This document shows positions 1 to 7,441 of a DNA stretch of 10,429 bases, one piece after another (position 1 is the stretch's first letter; every line of letters begins with the position of its first letter). The DNA comes from Gammaproteobacteria bacterium (GTDB taxonomy: Bacteria > Pseudomonadota > Gammaproteobacteria > GRL18), in contig JALTKC010000508.1 in the NCBI GenBank assembly GCA_027076245.1, positions 1-10,429 on the forward strand. Reading direction: 5' to 3'. The position numbers were made by a program, and so were the translations under genes. The notes below the pieces were generated by a model, which saw only the letters and a program-made list of their open reading frames with translations, searched no databases and was not told where the DNA came from.

Positions 1-477
1 AAAGAAGCAGGCTGGATAGGTGGTGAATTGTTTGATGAGCAGGCACTGGATCTTATTCATGATTTAACAGAAGGTGTTCCTCGTCGAATTAATGTGTTTT
101 GTGATCGGATTCTTTTATTTGGTTATCTTGAAGAATTAACATTTTTTAAACCAGAGCATATAAAAATTGTTGCAGATGAATTATCCGAAGAAATCACCAG
201 TCCGATAAGAGTTAAGAAATATGAAGAAGTTTCTGAATATTTAAATAATGCACAAAAAGAAAATATTCAGACTATGCAGGAACGAACCGCTCATATTTCT
301 GAAGAAAAGGAAACTGTTAAGCCGGTTTCCAAACCTGAATCTGTTCAGCAAAAAGCACCGGTTCATAATACAATAGAAACTGACTTTGTTGATATAGAAG
401 AAACCATCAAGGATTTTGAAAATCGTGTAGAACAGGAAATAGCTGCATTCAAAAATTCACTTGATAAAAAAATCTAA
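1..477 (+). CDS. XrtA-associated AAA ATPase (ExeA/GspA-like), 3' end only
   Basis: The gene enters from upstream in frame 1, so only the last 158 codons are visible; the in-frame TTG at 28 is an internal Leu, not a start. The visible part opens with the C-terminal helical lid of an ExeA/GspA-type AAA ATPase. The signature GVPRRIN (nt 73-93) is the sensor-2 region, followed by CDRILLFGYLEEL, which is typical of the ATPase found in exosortase A loci. Walker A and B would lie upstream and cannot be checked. After about codon 65 comes a Glu/Lys/Gln-rich, low-complexity linker. It ends in a short amphipathic, probably coiled-coil helix (about codons 134-158, EETIKDFENRVEQEIAAF). The family is thought to power or regulate polysaccharide secretion at the inner membrane. 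Family assignment rests on the short lid plus the downstream gene context. Confidence 0.85.
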   Translation, partial: KEAGWIGGELFDEQALDLIHDLTEGVPRRINVFCDRILLFGYLEELTFFKPEHIKIVADELSEEITSPIRVKKYEEVSEYLNNAQKENIQTMQERTAHISEEKETVKPVSKPESVQQKAPVHNTIETDFVDIEETIKDFENRVEQEIAAFKNSLDKKI

Positions 478-500
478 TATTAGCAGGCCTGTACAGAAAT

Positions 501-1628
501 ATGCAAAAATCCTATCTGAAAATTATCTGTGTCGTTGGTGCAAGACCAAATTTTATGAAAATTGCTCCGGTTATGGATGCGTTTAAACGCCTTTACCCGG
601 AACAGAATGTTCTGCTTTTGCACACCGGTCAGCATTACGATGCCAATATGAAGACCCGGTTTTTCGAGCAGTTAGGTATTCCTGAACCGGATATTGATTT
701 AGGCGTAGGTTCAGGCAGTCATGCAGTACAAACAGCAGAAATTATGTTGCGCTTTGAACCGGTTCTGGATAAAGAACAACCCGATGCCATCATTGTTGTC
801 GGGGATGTCAATTCCACTATATCCTGTGCTCTGGTTGCTGTTAAAAAAGATATTCCGGTTATACATATTGAAGCCGGTCTGCGCAGTTATGATCGCAAAA
901 TGCCAGAAGAAATAAATCGGGTCTTAACGGATCAGATATCCGATCGTTTATATACTACAGAAAAACTGGCCGAACAGAACCTGGCAAAAGAAGGTATTCC
1001 AGGTGAACGGATCTGCTTTGCTGGTAACGTTATGATCGATACCCTGAAAAAAAATGCTGAAAAAGCCACTCCGTTTCAGAAAACCTTAAAGGAATATAAT
1101 ATTGACGCTAATTTACAGGCTAATCAGTATTCTTTAGTCACCATGCATCGCCCGTCTAATGTCGATAACAAACCTGTACTGGAAACTCTGCTTAAAACCA
1201 TACAGAAAACCAGCCATACAATTCCCGTAGTATTTCCAGTACATCCAAGAACTCAAAATAAAATCAAAGAATTTGGCCTTGAGCACTATATTCAGGATGA
1301 AAATATACATACCTTGCCGCCGTTAGGCTATATGCAGTTAGTGGGCTTAATGAAAAATGCCAAAGTAGTTATGACCGATTCAGGCGGTATTCAGGAAGAA
1401 ACCACAGCCCTGGGCGTACCCTGTATAACCCTGCGTGAAAATACCGAACGTCCCATTACCGTAGAACAGGGAACCAATACTATTGTTGGTACCGATCCCA
1501 GGCTTATATATTCAACCTTTGAAGAAGTAATAAAAACCGGCGGTAAAGCCGGCCAACAACCCGAACTATGGGACGGCCACGCAGCCGACAGAATAGTAAC
1601 AGATCTTGTGGCCTGGTTAAAACAGTAA
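501..1628 (+). CDS. wecB: UDP-N-acetylglucosamine 2-epimerase, non-hydrolysing
   Basis: This enzyme interconverts UDP-GlcNAc and UDP-ManNAc in the cytoplasm, feeding ManNAc-type sugars into surface polysaccharide. The 375-aa length is usual for the family. Visible motifs in order: GARPNFMKIAPV (13-24), HTGQHYD (41-47), GDVNST (101-106), HIEAGLRS (122-129), PEEINR (135-140), MHRPSN (215-220), HPRTQ, and the C-terminal MTDSGGIQEE with RENTERP that binds the UDP part. D102, E124, E136 and H216 sit where the catalytic residues of E. coli WecB (D95, E117, E131, H213) are expected. The ATG at 501 comes 23 nt after the ATPase stop with no strong ribosome binding site. The stop is 2 nt before the deacetylase start, so the two are probably coupled. 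The product could be a hexosamine epimerase specific to this EPS rather than enterobacterial common antigen. Confidence 0.95.
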   Translation: MQKSYLKIICVVGARPNFMKIAPVMDAFKRLYPEQNVLLLHTGQHYDANMKTRFFEQLGIPEPDIDLGVGSGSHAVQTAEIMLRFEPVLDKEQPDAIIVVGDVNSTISCALVAVKKDIPVIHIEAGLRSYDRKMPEEINRVLTDQISDRLYTTEKLAEQNLAKEGIPGERICFAGNVMIDTLKKNAEKATPFQKTLKEYNIDANLQANQYSLVTMHRPSNVDNKPVLETLLKTIQKTSHTIPVVFPVHPRTQNKIKEFGLEHYIQDENIHTLPPLGYMQLVGLMKNAKVVMTDSGGIQEETTALGVPCITLRENTERPITVEQGTNTIVGTDPRLIYSTFEEVIKTGGKAGQQPELWDGHAADRIVTDLVAWLKQ

Positions 1629-1630
1629 TA

Positions 1631-2470
1631 ATGACCTCTCCCGACATAATCACTAATGCTATGTCCGTCGATGTAGAAGATTACTTCCAGGTCGCCGCCT
1701 TTGACAAAATTATAGATACTAATGACTGGGACTCCTTGCCACATCGGGTTCAAAATAACACCAATAAAATCCTGGATATTTTTGCCGAGAAAAATATTAA
1801 AGCAACTTTTTTTGTCCTTGGCTGGGTAGCCGAGCGATACCCGGACATTGTAAAGCGTATTGTTAATGAAGGCCATGAACTGGCCAGTCATGGTTATGCT
1901 CATAAAAAAGCCACAGAACAGACCCGGACTGAATTTAGAGCCGATATTATAAAAGCCAGAAAAATACTGGAAAATATTTCCGGAACACAAATAAAAGGCT
2001 ATAGAGCACCCAGTTATTCTATCAATAAATCCAACCTGTGGGTCCATGATGAATTAAAAGAAACCGGGCATCAATACAGTTCCAGTGTCTATCCGGTAAA
2101 ACATGATCTCTATGGTATCCCGGATGCCCCAAGATTTGCTTATCAATGTAAAAACGGCCTGCTGGAAATTCCTATTACCACAACGCCTGTCAGCGGCAGA
2201 AACTTTCCTGCAGGGGGAGGTGGTTTTTTTCGCCTGTACCCTTATGCACTGACTCGCTGGATTATACAGCGCGGTAATAAACAGGATAAACAGCCCTCCA
2301 TCTTTTATTTTCATCCCTGGGAAATTGATCCACAGCAACCCCGGCAGGAATCGGCCAGCTTTAAATCCCGTTTTCGGCATTATCTGAACCTGGGCAAAAC
2401 AGAGAGCAGACTCAAAAAACTGCTGGATGATTTTAAATGGGATCGGATGGATAATATATTCCTAAAATAA
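1631..2470 (+). CDS. XrtA-associated polysaccharide deacetylase
   Basis: This is a NodB-type carbohydrate esterase 4 protein of the subfamily linked to PEP-CTERM/exosortase loci, expected to remove acetyl groups from N-acetylated sugars of the exopolysaccharide. The N-terminus carries SVDVEDYFQV with the conserved Asp (D14, D17). SHGYAH gives the metal-binding His pair (H87, H91), RAPSYS (125-130) is the next family motif, and FHPWEIDP (H228, D233) closes the catalytic site. I chose ATG 1631 (279 aa), which lies 2 nt after the wecB stop. The longer frame from 1568 would add 21 Arg/Ser-rich residues that overlap wecB and do not look like the family. ATG 1661, just before SVDVEDYF, is also possible. 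No signal peptide is seen, so cytoplasmic action or export by another route is open. The C-terminal region fits the extra domain of this subfamily. Confidence 0.92.
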   Translation: MTSPDIITNAMSVDVEDYFQVAAFDKIIDTNDWDSLPHRVQNNTNKILDIFAEKNIKATFFVLGWVAERYPDIVKRIVNEGHELASHGYAHKKATEQTRTEFRADIIKARKILENISGTQIKGYRAPSYSINKSNLWVHDELKETGHQYSSSVYPVKHDLYGIPDAPRFAYQCKNGLLEIPITTTPVSGRNFPAGGGGFFRLYPYALTRWIIQRGNKQDKQPSIFYFHPWEIDPQQPRQESASFKSRFRHYLNLGKTESRLKKLLDDFKWDRMDNIFLK

Positions 2471-2503
2471 AAAATATCCTACACTCCCTAAATGCCTAAA
2501 AAG

Positions 2504-2526
2504 TTATAATTCAGGTTTTATAATTC
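2504..2526 (+). promoter_or_regulatory. Tandem TTATAATTC repeat, possible -10 elements
   Basis: The 9-bp word TTATAATTC occurs at 2504-2512 and again at 2518-2526, a 14-bp period, in the only sizeable gap of the operon. Each copy holds a perfect TATAAT. No good -35 hexamer (TTGACA-like) is seen 16-18 bp upstream of either, so an internal promoter before the FemAB gene is only a possibility. Confidence 0.25.
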
Positions 2527-2540
2527 TTAATCTAACTCTC

Positions 2541-2545
2541 AGGAA
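2541..2545 (+). promoter_or_regulatory. Ribosome binding site supporting a TTG start
   Basis: AGGAA lies 6 nt before the TTG at 2552. It is the main reason to accept TTG as the start of the FemAB gene, as no ATG or GTG start with a binding site is seen nearby. Confidence 0.6.
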
Positions 2546-2551
2546 TACAAC

Positions 2552-3583
2552 TTGAGTAATATAAGCATAAAACAGGCACAAAACACCGATGAACAGGCAT
2601 GGGATACCTATGTCAATCAACACCCTGATGCCACCTTCTTCCACCTGTTTGGCTGGAAAAAAGCTCTGGAAAAAACCTTTCGCCATAAAAACTATTACCT
2701 TTATGCCTTAGACAATGACAAAGTTGCCGGTGTTTTACCGCTGGGCCATATAAAAAGCCTGCTCTTCGGCAATACCCTTGTTTCCACCCCCTTTGCCGTG
2801 TATGGTGGTATTCTCGCAGACAATGACGAAGTTAAACATGCGCTGCGTCAGGCAGCCTGTGAGCTGGCAGAAAAACTAAAAGTGGATCACCTGGAACTGC
2901 GAAATATAAAGCGTGATAATCCCGACTGGCCCTATAAAGAACTCTATGTCTATTTCAAAAAAGATTTGGCTGACAATGATGATGATAATCTGAAAGCCAT
3001 CCCCAGAAAACAACGGGCCATGGTTCGCAAAGGTATTAAGGCTGGTCTGGAATATGAAGTAAACCAGGATGTCGATACCTTTTTTGAAGCTTATTCTGAA
3101 AGTGTGCGTAATCTGGGTACGCCCGTTTTCCCCAAAAAATTATTTAAATCATTACTGGATGTGTTTAAAGATCAGGCTGATGTTTTAACCGTAACCAAAG
3201 ATCAGCAGTTAGTGGCCAGTGTGTTGAGTTTTTATTATAAAGATACCGTTTTACCTTACTATGGCGGCGGTACCTGGCTGGCCCGTAACCTAAAAGGCAA
3301 TGACTTTATGTACTGGTCATTAATGCAGCATAGTATTAAAAAAGGCATAAAGTCCTTTGACTATGGGCGCAGTAAAGAAGGCACCGGTTCATACAGTTTT
3401 AAAAAGAACTGGGGTTTTGAGCCTAAACCGTTGTACTATGAGTACTATTTGGTAAAGGCGAAAGAAATTTCCGAGATTAATCCGTTGAACCCGAAATACC
3501 AGATGTTTATTAAACTCTGGCAAAAACTGCCCTTAAAGATCAGCCAGTTTCTGGGGCCATTACTGGCTAAGGACCTGGGTTAA
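2552..3583 (+). CDS. FemAB-like acyltransferase, XrtA/PEP-CTERM-associated
   Basis: A 343-aa protein with the double GNAT-like fold of the FemABX/BioF2 superfamily. The classical members transfer amino acids from aminoacyl-tRNA onto peptidoglycan precursors; the acceptor of the exosortase-linked branch is not established. Visible marks are the N-terminal HPDATFFHLFGWKKAL (29-44), typical of this branch, the central KAIPRKQRAMVRKG segment, PYYGGG, and the C-terminal FDYGRSKEGTGSYSFKKNWG (269-288), the family's best conserved block. There is no signal peptide or membrane segment, so it is likely cytoplasmic, acting on a lipid-linked or nucleotide-linked intermediate. The start is TTG with AGGAA 6 nt upstream. 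The TAA stop shares one base with the next ATG (TAATG), indicating translational coupling. Confidence 0.9.
   Translation: MSNISIKQAQNTDEQAWDTYVNQHPDATFFHLFGWKKALEKTFRHKNYYLYALDNDKVAGVLPLGHIKSLLFGNTLVSTPFAVYGGILADNDEVKHALRQAACELAEKLKVDHLELRNIKRDNPDWPYKELYVYFKKDLADNDDDNLKAIPRKQRAMVRKGIKAGLEYEVNQDVDTFFEAYSESVRNLGTPVFPKKLFKSLLDVFKDQADVLTVTKDQQLVASVLSFYYKDTVLPYYGGGTWLARNLKGNDFMYWSLMQHSIKKGIKSFDYGRSKEGTGSYSFKKNWGFEPKPLYYEYYLVKAKEISEINPLNPKYQMFIKLWQKLPLKISQFLGPLLAKDLG
3568..3573 (+). promoter_or_regulatory. Ribosome binding site of the first glycosyltransferase
   Basis: TAAGGA inside the end of the FemAB gene, 9 nt before ATG 3583. It supports this start and the TAATG stop/start overlap. Confidence 0.5.
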
Positions 3584-4815
3584 TGGCTTCAGAAAAAGAA
3601 CCTTTACTTTTTCTGGTTCATCGTATCCCTTTTCCTCCCAATAAAGGGGATAAGATCCGTTCATATCATTTATTACAGTTTCTGGCGCAGTACTACCAGA
3701 TCTATTTGGCGGCATTTATTGATGATCCACAGGATGAGCAGTATCGGGAGCAGGTATCTGAATATTGTATTAAAAGTTACCTTGAAACACTTAATCCCAG
3801 GCAGGCTAAAATAAAAAGTCTGGCTGGATTACTCAGCAATAAAGCTCTGTCAATTCCATATTACCAATCAACAACCATGCAGCAATGGGTTAATGAGGTC
3901 ATAACACAACAGCAGATAAAAAAAGTACTGCTCTTTTCCTCACCCATGGCACAATTTGTTGATCATCTCCCGAACGACATATTAAAGATTATGGATTTTG
4001 TTGATATTGATTCAGACAAATGGAAACAATATTGTAAAACCCATAAAGGTATTATGAGCTGGGTGTATGCCAGAGAGGCTAAACAGCTTTTTAAATATGA
4101 AAAATATATCGCAAAGCAATTTAATGCATCACTATTTGTATCCAGGCAGGAAGCAGAACTGTTTAAAAAGTTATATCCAGCAGTGTCTGAAAAAGTTTTT
4201 GGACTTTCTAATGGTGTAGATACGGAATATTTTTGTCCCAGCCAGGAGCGACTTTCACCATACAGTGATTCTCAAAAAGTATTAGTATTTACCGGTGCCA
4301 TGGACTATTGGGCCAACTGTGATGCAGTAATATGGTTTGCTCAGTCAATCTTTCCCAAACTGTATCAAAGAGATAAGAATTACCGGTTTTATATTGTTGG
4401 TTCCAGACCAACTGAAACGGTAAAAGAACTGGAGGCTATAGAGGGGGTGACCGTAACAGGCAGAGTGGAGGATGTTCGACCTTATATACAATATGCTCAG
4501 CTTGCTGTGGCACCTTTACGCATCGCCAGGGGAATTCAGAATAAAGTACTGGAAGCTATGTCGATGGGCAAGGCTGTTATTGCTACGCCTAATGCAATGG
4601 AAGGTATTGACTTGCCCGAACAGCTAAAAACAAGAGTGAGTGACCAGGAAAGCCATTTACAACAGTATATTATTGAGCTTGAGGAAAAAAACAGACGTAA
4701 AGACATAGAGCAGCAATCCAGACAGTGGATTACAGAGCGTTATAGTTGGCAGAGTACTCTAAAACCACTTTTATCAATCCTGGAAGGAAAAATCCATGAA
4801 TCCAGTAACGGATAA
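3583..4815 (+). CDS. Glycosyltransferase, exosortase A locus type 1 (GT4-like)
   Basis: A 410-aa GT-B fold glycosyltransferase that would add a sugar from a nucleotide donor to the growing lipid-linked EPS repeat at the cytoplasmic face. The N-terminus HRIPFPPNKGDKIRSYHLL (13-31) is diagnostic of the first sugar transferase of exosortase A loci. The C-terminal half has LSNGVDTEYF, FTGAMDYWAN, YIVGSRPT and RVEDVRPYI. It ends with the donor-binding APLRIARGIQNKVLEAMSMG block (about 310-330). In that block the first Glu of the usual E-x7-E motif of GT4 enzymes is replaced, which as I recall is normal for this subfamily. Donor and acceptor cannot be read from sequence. It overlaps the FemAB gene by 1 nt and xrtA by 20 nt, so it is tightly coupled on both sides. 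Confidence 0.92.
   Translation: MASEKEPLLFLVHRIPFPPNKGDKIRSYHLLQFLAQYYQIYLAAFIDDPQDEQYREQVSEYCIKSYLETLNPRQAKIKSLAGLLSNKALSIPYYQSTTMQQWVNEVITQQQIKKVLLFSSPMAQFVDHLPNDILKIMDFVDIDSDKWKQYCKTHKGIMSWVYAREAKQLFKYEKYIAKQFNASLFVSRQEAELFKKLYPAVSEKVFGLSNGVDTEYFCPSQERLSPYSDSQKVLVFTGAMDYWANCDAVIWFAQSIFPKLYQRDKNYRFYIVGSRPTETVKELEAIEGVTVTGRVEDVRPYIQYAQLAVAPLRIARGIQNKVLEAMSMGKAVIATPNAMEGIDLPEQLKTRVSDQESHLQQYIIELEEKNRRKDIEQQSRQWITERYSWQSTLKPLLSILEGKIHESSNG
4782..4788 (+). promoter_or_regulatory. Ribosome binding site of xrtA
   Basis: GGAAGGA, 7 nt before ATG 4796, lies inside the end of the upstream glycosyltransferase gene. It is a strong match and fixes the xrtA start despite the 20-nt overlap. Confidence 0.7.
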
Positions 4816-6274
4816 AAACAGTGTTAAATTACTGCGGATTTTTTATGCTGCATTAGCGGTATGGCTGCTGCTGTATCACAATACCCTCTGGTCAATGGTT
4901 GAGATCTGGTGGCGCTCAGAAACCTTTGCCCATGGATTTCTGATTTTTCCAATTTCTATTTATCTGATATGGGATAAACGCAGTCGATTTTTTACTACAG
5001 AGAAAAATCCAGATGGACTGTTTGCAGTAGGGTTAGTTGTACTTGTGGTGGTCTGGGCATTGGCAAAAGCCGTTGATGTGGTGGTGATTCAGCAGTTAAT
5101 GGTGGTATTAATGCTGCCCGCCTTGGTTGGGACTGTATTTGGCTTAAAGCTGCTTAAACAATATTTATTTCCCTTGTTTTATCTGATTTTTGCAGTGCCT
5201 TTCGGTGAATTCCTTATCCCCGGGCTGCAGGATATTACCGCAATAATGACGGTCTGGGGGCTGCAGTTATCTGGTGTGCCGGTCTATACCGAAGGCATGT
5301 TTATATCAATACCTGAGGGTGATTTTGAAGTGGCAGTAGCCTGTAGCGGTATTCGTTATCTGATTGCTTCTCTGGCTCTGGGAACACTCTATGCTTATTT
5401 AACCTATACAAAGTTATATAAACAGATTATTTTTGTGATTGTTTCTCTCATTCTGCCAGTCCTGGCCAATGGTATAAGAGCTTATGGTATTGTTATGATA
5501 GCTCACTTAAGTGATATGAAGTACGCCACGGGGGTGGATCATATTATTTATGGCTGGTTATTTTTCGGTGTGGTTATTTTTATATTGTTTTATATAGGCA
5601 GCTTTTGGCAGGATAAACTTCTGGCTGAAAAAACCAGCAGCACTGAATCTGCCAATCCTGTCAGCCAGTTTCATTATAAGGTTTACTGGCTCTTTATAAT
5701 ACTTTTGCTGGGCCCTGTTATTAATATATGGATGAACTATACACCTGTCACAAATAATATAAGTCTTAAAATGCCGAAAATGGTTAAGCCCTGGCAAGCA
5801 GATGACTCATCGCAGAACCTCTGGCTGCCTTCATTTAAAAATCCTGACAGTGAGATACGCGCAACATTTAAAAACCTTAATAATAACAAAACTGTTTTTT
5901 ATTATGCCAATGAATATCAATATGAGGCACAGGGTAAGGAGCTGGTCAACGCGGTTAATAATATTTTTAGAGTCAAACATTGGGTGCAGGTCAGCAGAAA
6001 ACCGTTTAGATTTAAAAACAGTGAACTGGAAGAACTGATTGTTCGTAATAATAAAGAAAAGTTATTAATCTGGAACTGGTATCAAGTTAATGGGATGGAT
6101 TTAGTTAATCCTGTTAAAATTAAAATTGCACAGGCAGCAGGAAAACTGACGGGATTGCACAGAGGTGGTCAATTTAAAGCTGTAGCGGTGACTTTTTATG
6201 AATCACCTGAACAGGCTCGCAAAACCCTCAGAGCGTTGCTGGAGAAAAATCCAGAACTACTGGCAGATGAGTAA
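4796..6274 (+). CDS. xrtA: Exosortase A with fused C-terminal EpsI domain
   Basis: Exosortase A is a multipass inner-membrane Cys protease/transpeptidase that recognises PEP-CTERM tails of exported proteins, cleaves them, and is thought to pass them to another acceptor. The catalytic residues are visible: C183 in VACSGIRYL, R228 in NGIRAYG and H249 in GVDHIIYGW. About eight hydrophobic segments precede residue 270 (for example 13-30, 44-58, 74-92, 100-116, 123-138, 188-203, 211-224, 252-270). A further one at 296-311 anchors the C-terminal soluble part (about 312-492). This part resembles the EpsI domain, which in some loci is a separate gene and in exosortase A proteins is often fused. At 492 aa it fits the fused form. 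The gene sits between the two glycosyltransferases, as expected for this locus type. No PEP-CTERM substrate is encoded in the window. Confidence 0.95.
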   Translation: MNPVTDKNSVKLLRIFYAALAVWLLLYHNTLWSMVEIWWRSETFAHGFLIFPISIYLIWDKRSRFFTTEKNPDGLFAVGLVVLVVVWALAKAVDVVVIQQLMVVLMLPALVGTVFGLKLLKQYLFPLFYLIFAVPFGEFLIPGLQDITAIMTVWGLQLSGVPVYTEGMFISIPEGDFEVAVACSGIRYLIASLALGTLYAYLTYTKLYKQIIFVIVSLILPVLANGIRAYGIVMIAHLSDMKYATGVDHIIYGWLFFGVVIFILFYIGSFWQDKLLAEKTSSTESANPVSQFHYKVYWLFIILLLGPVINIWMNYTPVTNNISLKMPKMVKPWQADDSSQNLWLPSFKNPDSEIRATFKNLNNNKTVFYYANEYQYEAQGKELVNAVNNIFRVKHWVQVSRKPFRFKNSELEELIVRNNKEKLLIWNWYQVNGMDLVNPVKIKIAQAAGKLTGLHRGGQFKAVAVTFYESPEQARKTLRALLEKNPELLADE

Positions 6275-6288
6275 AACCACGTAATAAA

Positions 6289-7440
6289 ATGAGCCGACGA
6301 ATTTTAATTGCCCATATTGTTTTTAGCTTTGATGTAGGTGGCCTGGAAAATGGGGTGGTTAATTTGATTAACCACTCTAATGAGCAGCAATTTAAGCACG
6401 TGATTATCTGTCTGTCGCATTACACGGACTTCTTTAAAAAAATAAAGAAGAAAGATGTTACTATTTATGCGCTTAATAAAAAGCCGGGTAAGGATTATCC
6501 CTTGTTTTTCAGGTTGTATAAATTACTAAAAAAAATCAATCCGGATATTGTGCATACCCGTAATATGGCGACTCTGGAGTGTCAGTTGCCCGCAATGCTG
6601 GCTGGTATTTCTGCCAGAGTTCATGGTGAACACGGCTGGGATATGGTGGACCTGGCTGGCGGCAATAAAAAATATCAGTTACTGAGAAAACTGTTTGTAC
6701 CAATAGTTAAGCAATATATTGCTTTGTCTAAAGAAGGCTATCGTTACCTCCATGAAACGATTGGTATTAATGAAAAGAAACTCAATCATATATACAATGG
6801 TGTTGATACTGAAAAATTTGCTTTAAAACAGGCAATAAACACAACACTTTTACCGGAATCTTTTTATATTCAGGGACGTATTGTGTTTGGAACCGTGGGC
6901 AGAATGGCAGAAGTAAAAAACCAGATCTTTCTGGTGCAAGCCTTTCTAAAGTTACTGGAAATGTCTCCAAACAATAATAAACATCTGCGTTTATTAATCG
7001 TGGGTGATGGCATTTTAATGCAGCCGGCTGTTAAACTGGTGGATGATTTTTGCCAGAAACACAATACAGATAATCACTGGGTCTGGTTTACAGGGCAGTC
7101 GGATCAGGTGCATGATTTAATGCGTCTTATGGATGTGTTTGTACTGCCTTCACTGGCCGAGGGCATTTCCAATACCATACTGGAAGCCATGGCAACTTCA
7201 TTGCCGGTTATTGCAACCAATGTGGGGGGGAATGCTGAACTGGTGCTGCCTGACAGCACAGGCTATCTGGTTGATGTAAATAATACAGAGCAATTAGCAG
7301 AAACCATGCTTACTTATATAAATAATCCCTCACTTGTAAAACGTCATGGTGATGCGGGCCGAAAAAGAATAGAAGATAACTTTAGCCTTAATACAATGAT
7401 CCGACAATACGAACAGCTTTATCAGAAGGTAATAAACTAA
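6289..7440 (+). CDS. Glycosyltransferase, exosortase A locus type 2 (GT4)
   Basis: A 383-aa GT4 family, GT-B fold glycosyltransferase, the second sugar transferase typical of exosortase A loci. The N-terminal HIVFSFDVGGLENGVVNLI (9-27) is the acceptor-side glycine loop. EHGWD, ALSKEG, IYNGVDTEKF (about 164-173) and VGRMAEVKNQ mark the two Rossmann domains. The donor site carries an intact E-x7-E pair (E291 and E299, in SLAEGISNTILEAMA), followed by PVIATNVGGNAELV. The enzyme should retain anomeric configuration and act at the cytoplasmic face on a lipid-linked repeat unit; the sugar is unknown. It begins 14 nt after the xrtA stop with no strong binding site and ends 1 nt before the next gene. 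A run of seven G (7224-7230) lies in the conserved NVGGN codons. Confidence 0.93.
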   Translation: MSRRILIAHIVFSFDVGGLENGVVNLINHSNEQQFKHVIICLSHYTDFFKKIKKKDVTIYALNKKPGKDYPLFFRLYKLLKKINPDIVHTRNMATLECQLPAMLAGISARVHGEHGWDMVDLAGGNKKYQLLRKLFVPIVKQYIALSKEGYRYLHETIGINEKKLNHIYNGVDTEKFALKQAINTTLLPESFYIQGRIVFGTVGRMAEVKNQIFLVQAFLKLLEMSPNNNKHLRLLIVGDGILMQPAVKLVDDFCQKHNTDNHWVWFTGQSDQVHDLMRLMDVFVLPSLAEGISNTILEAMATSLPVIATNVGGNAELVLPDSTGYLVDVNNTEQLAETMLTYINNPSLVKRHGDAGRKRIEDNFSLNTMIRQYEQLYQKVIN

Positions 7441-7441
7441 T

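Noticed and set aside
474..483. Perfect palindrome CTAATATTAG at the ATPase stop codon
   Set aside because: Ten AT-rich bases with no loop or T-run; too short and weak for a terminator, and expected by chance.
1047..1054. Run of eight A in wecB as a possible frameshift site
   Set aside because: The frame is intact on both sides with conserved motifs, and A-runs are common in Lys codons of AT-rich genes.
1568..1630. Longer N-terminus for the deacetylase starting at 1568
   Set aside because: The extra 21 residues overlap wecB, are Arg/Ser-rich and unlike the family; ATG 1631 fits the gene spacing better.
1391..2047. Long open frame on the - strand (218 codons)
   Set aside because: It lies opposite wecB and the deacetylase, whose motifs are plain on the + strand; its translation shows no family features.
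2211..2230. G-rich stretch followed by seven T, like a terminator tail
   Set aside because: It is inside the deacetylase coding region, encodes the conserved Gly-rich PAGGGGFF segment, and has no hairpin before the T-run.
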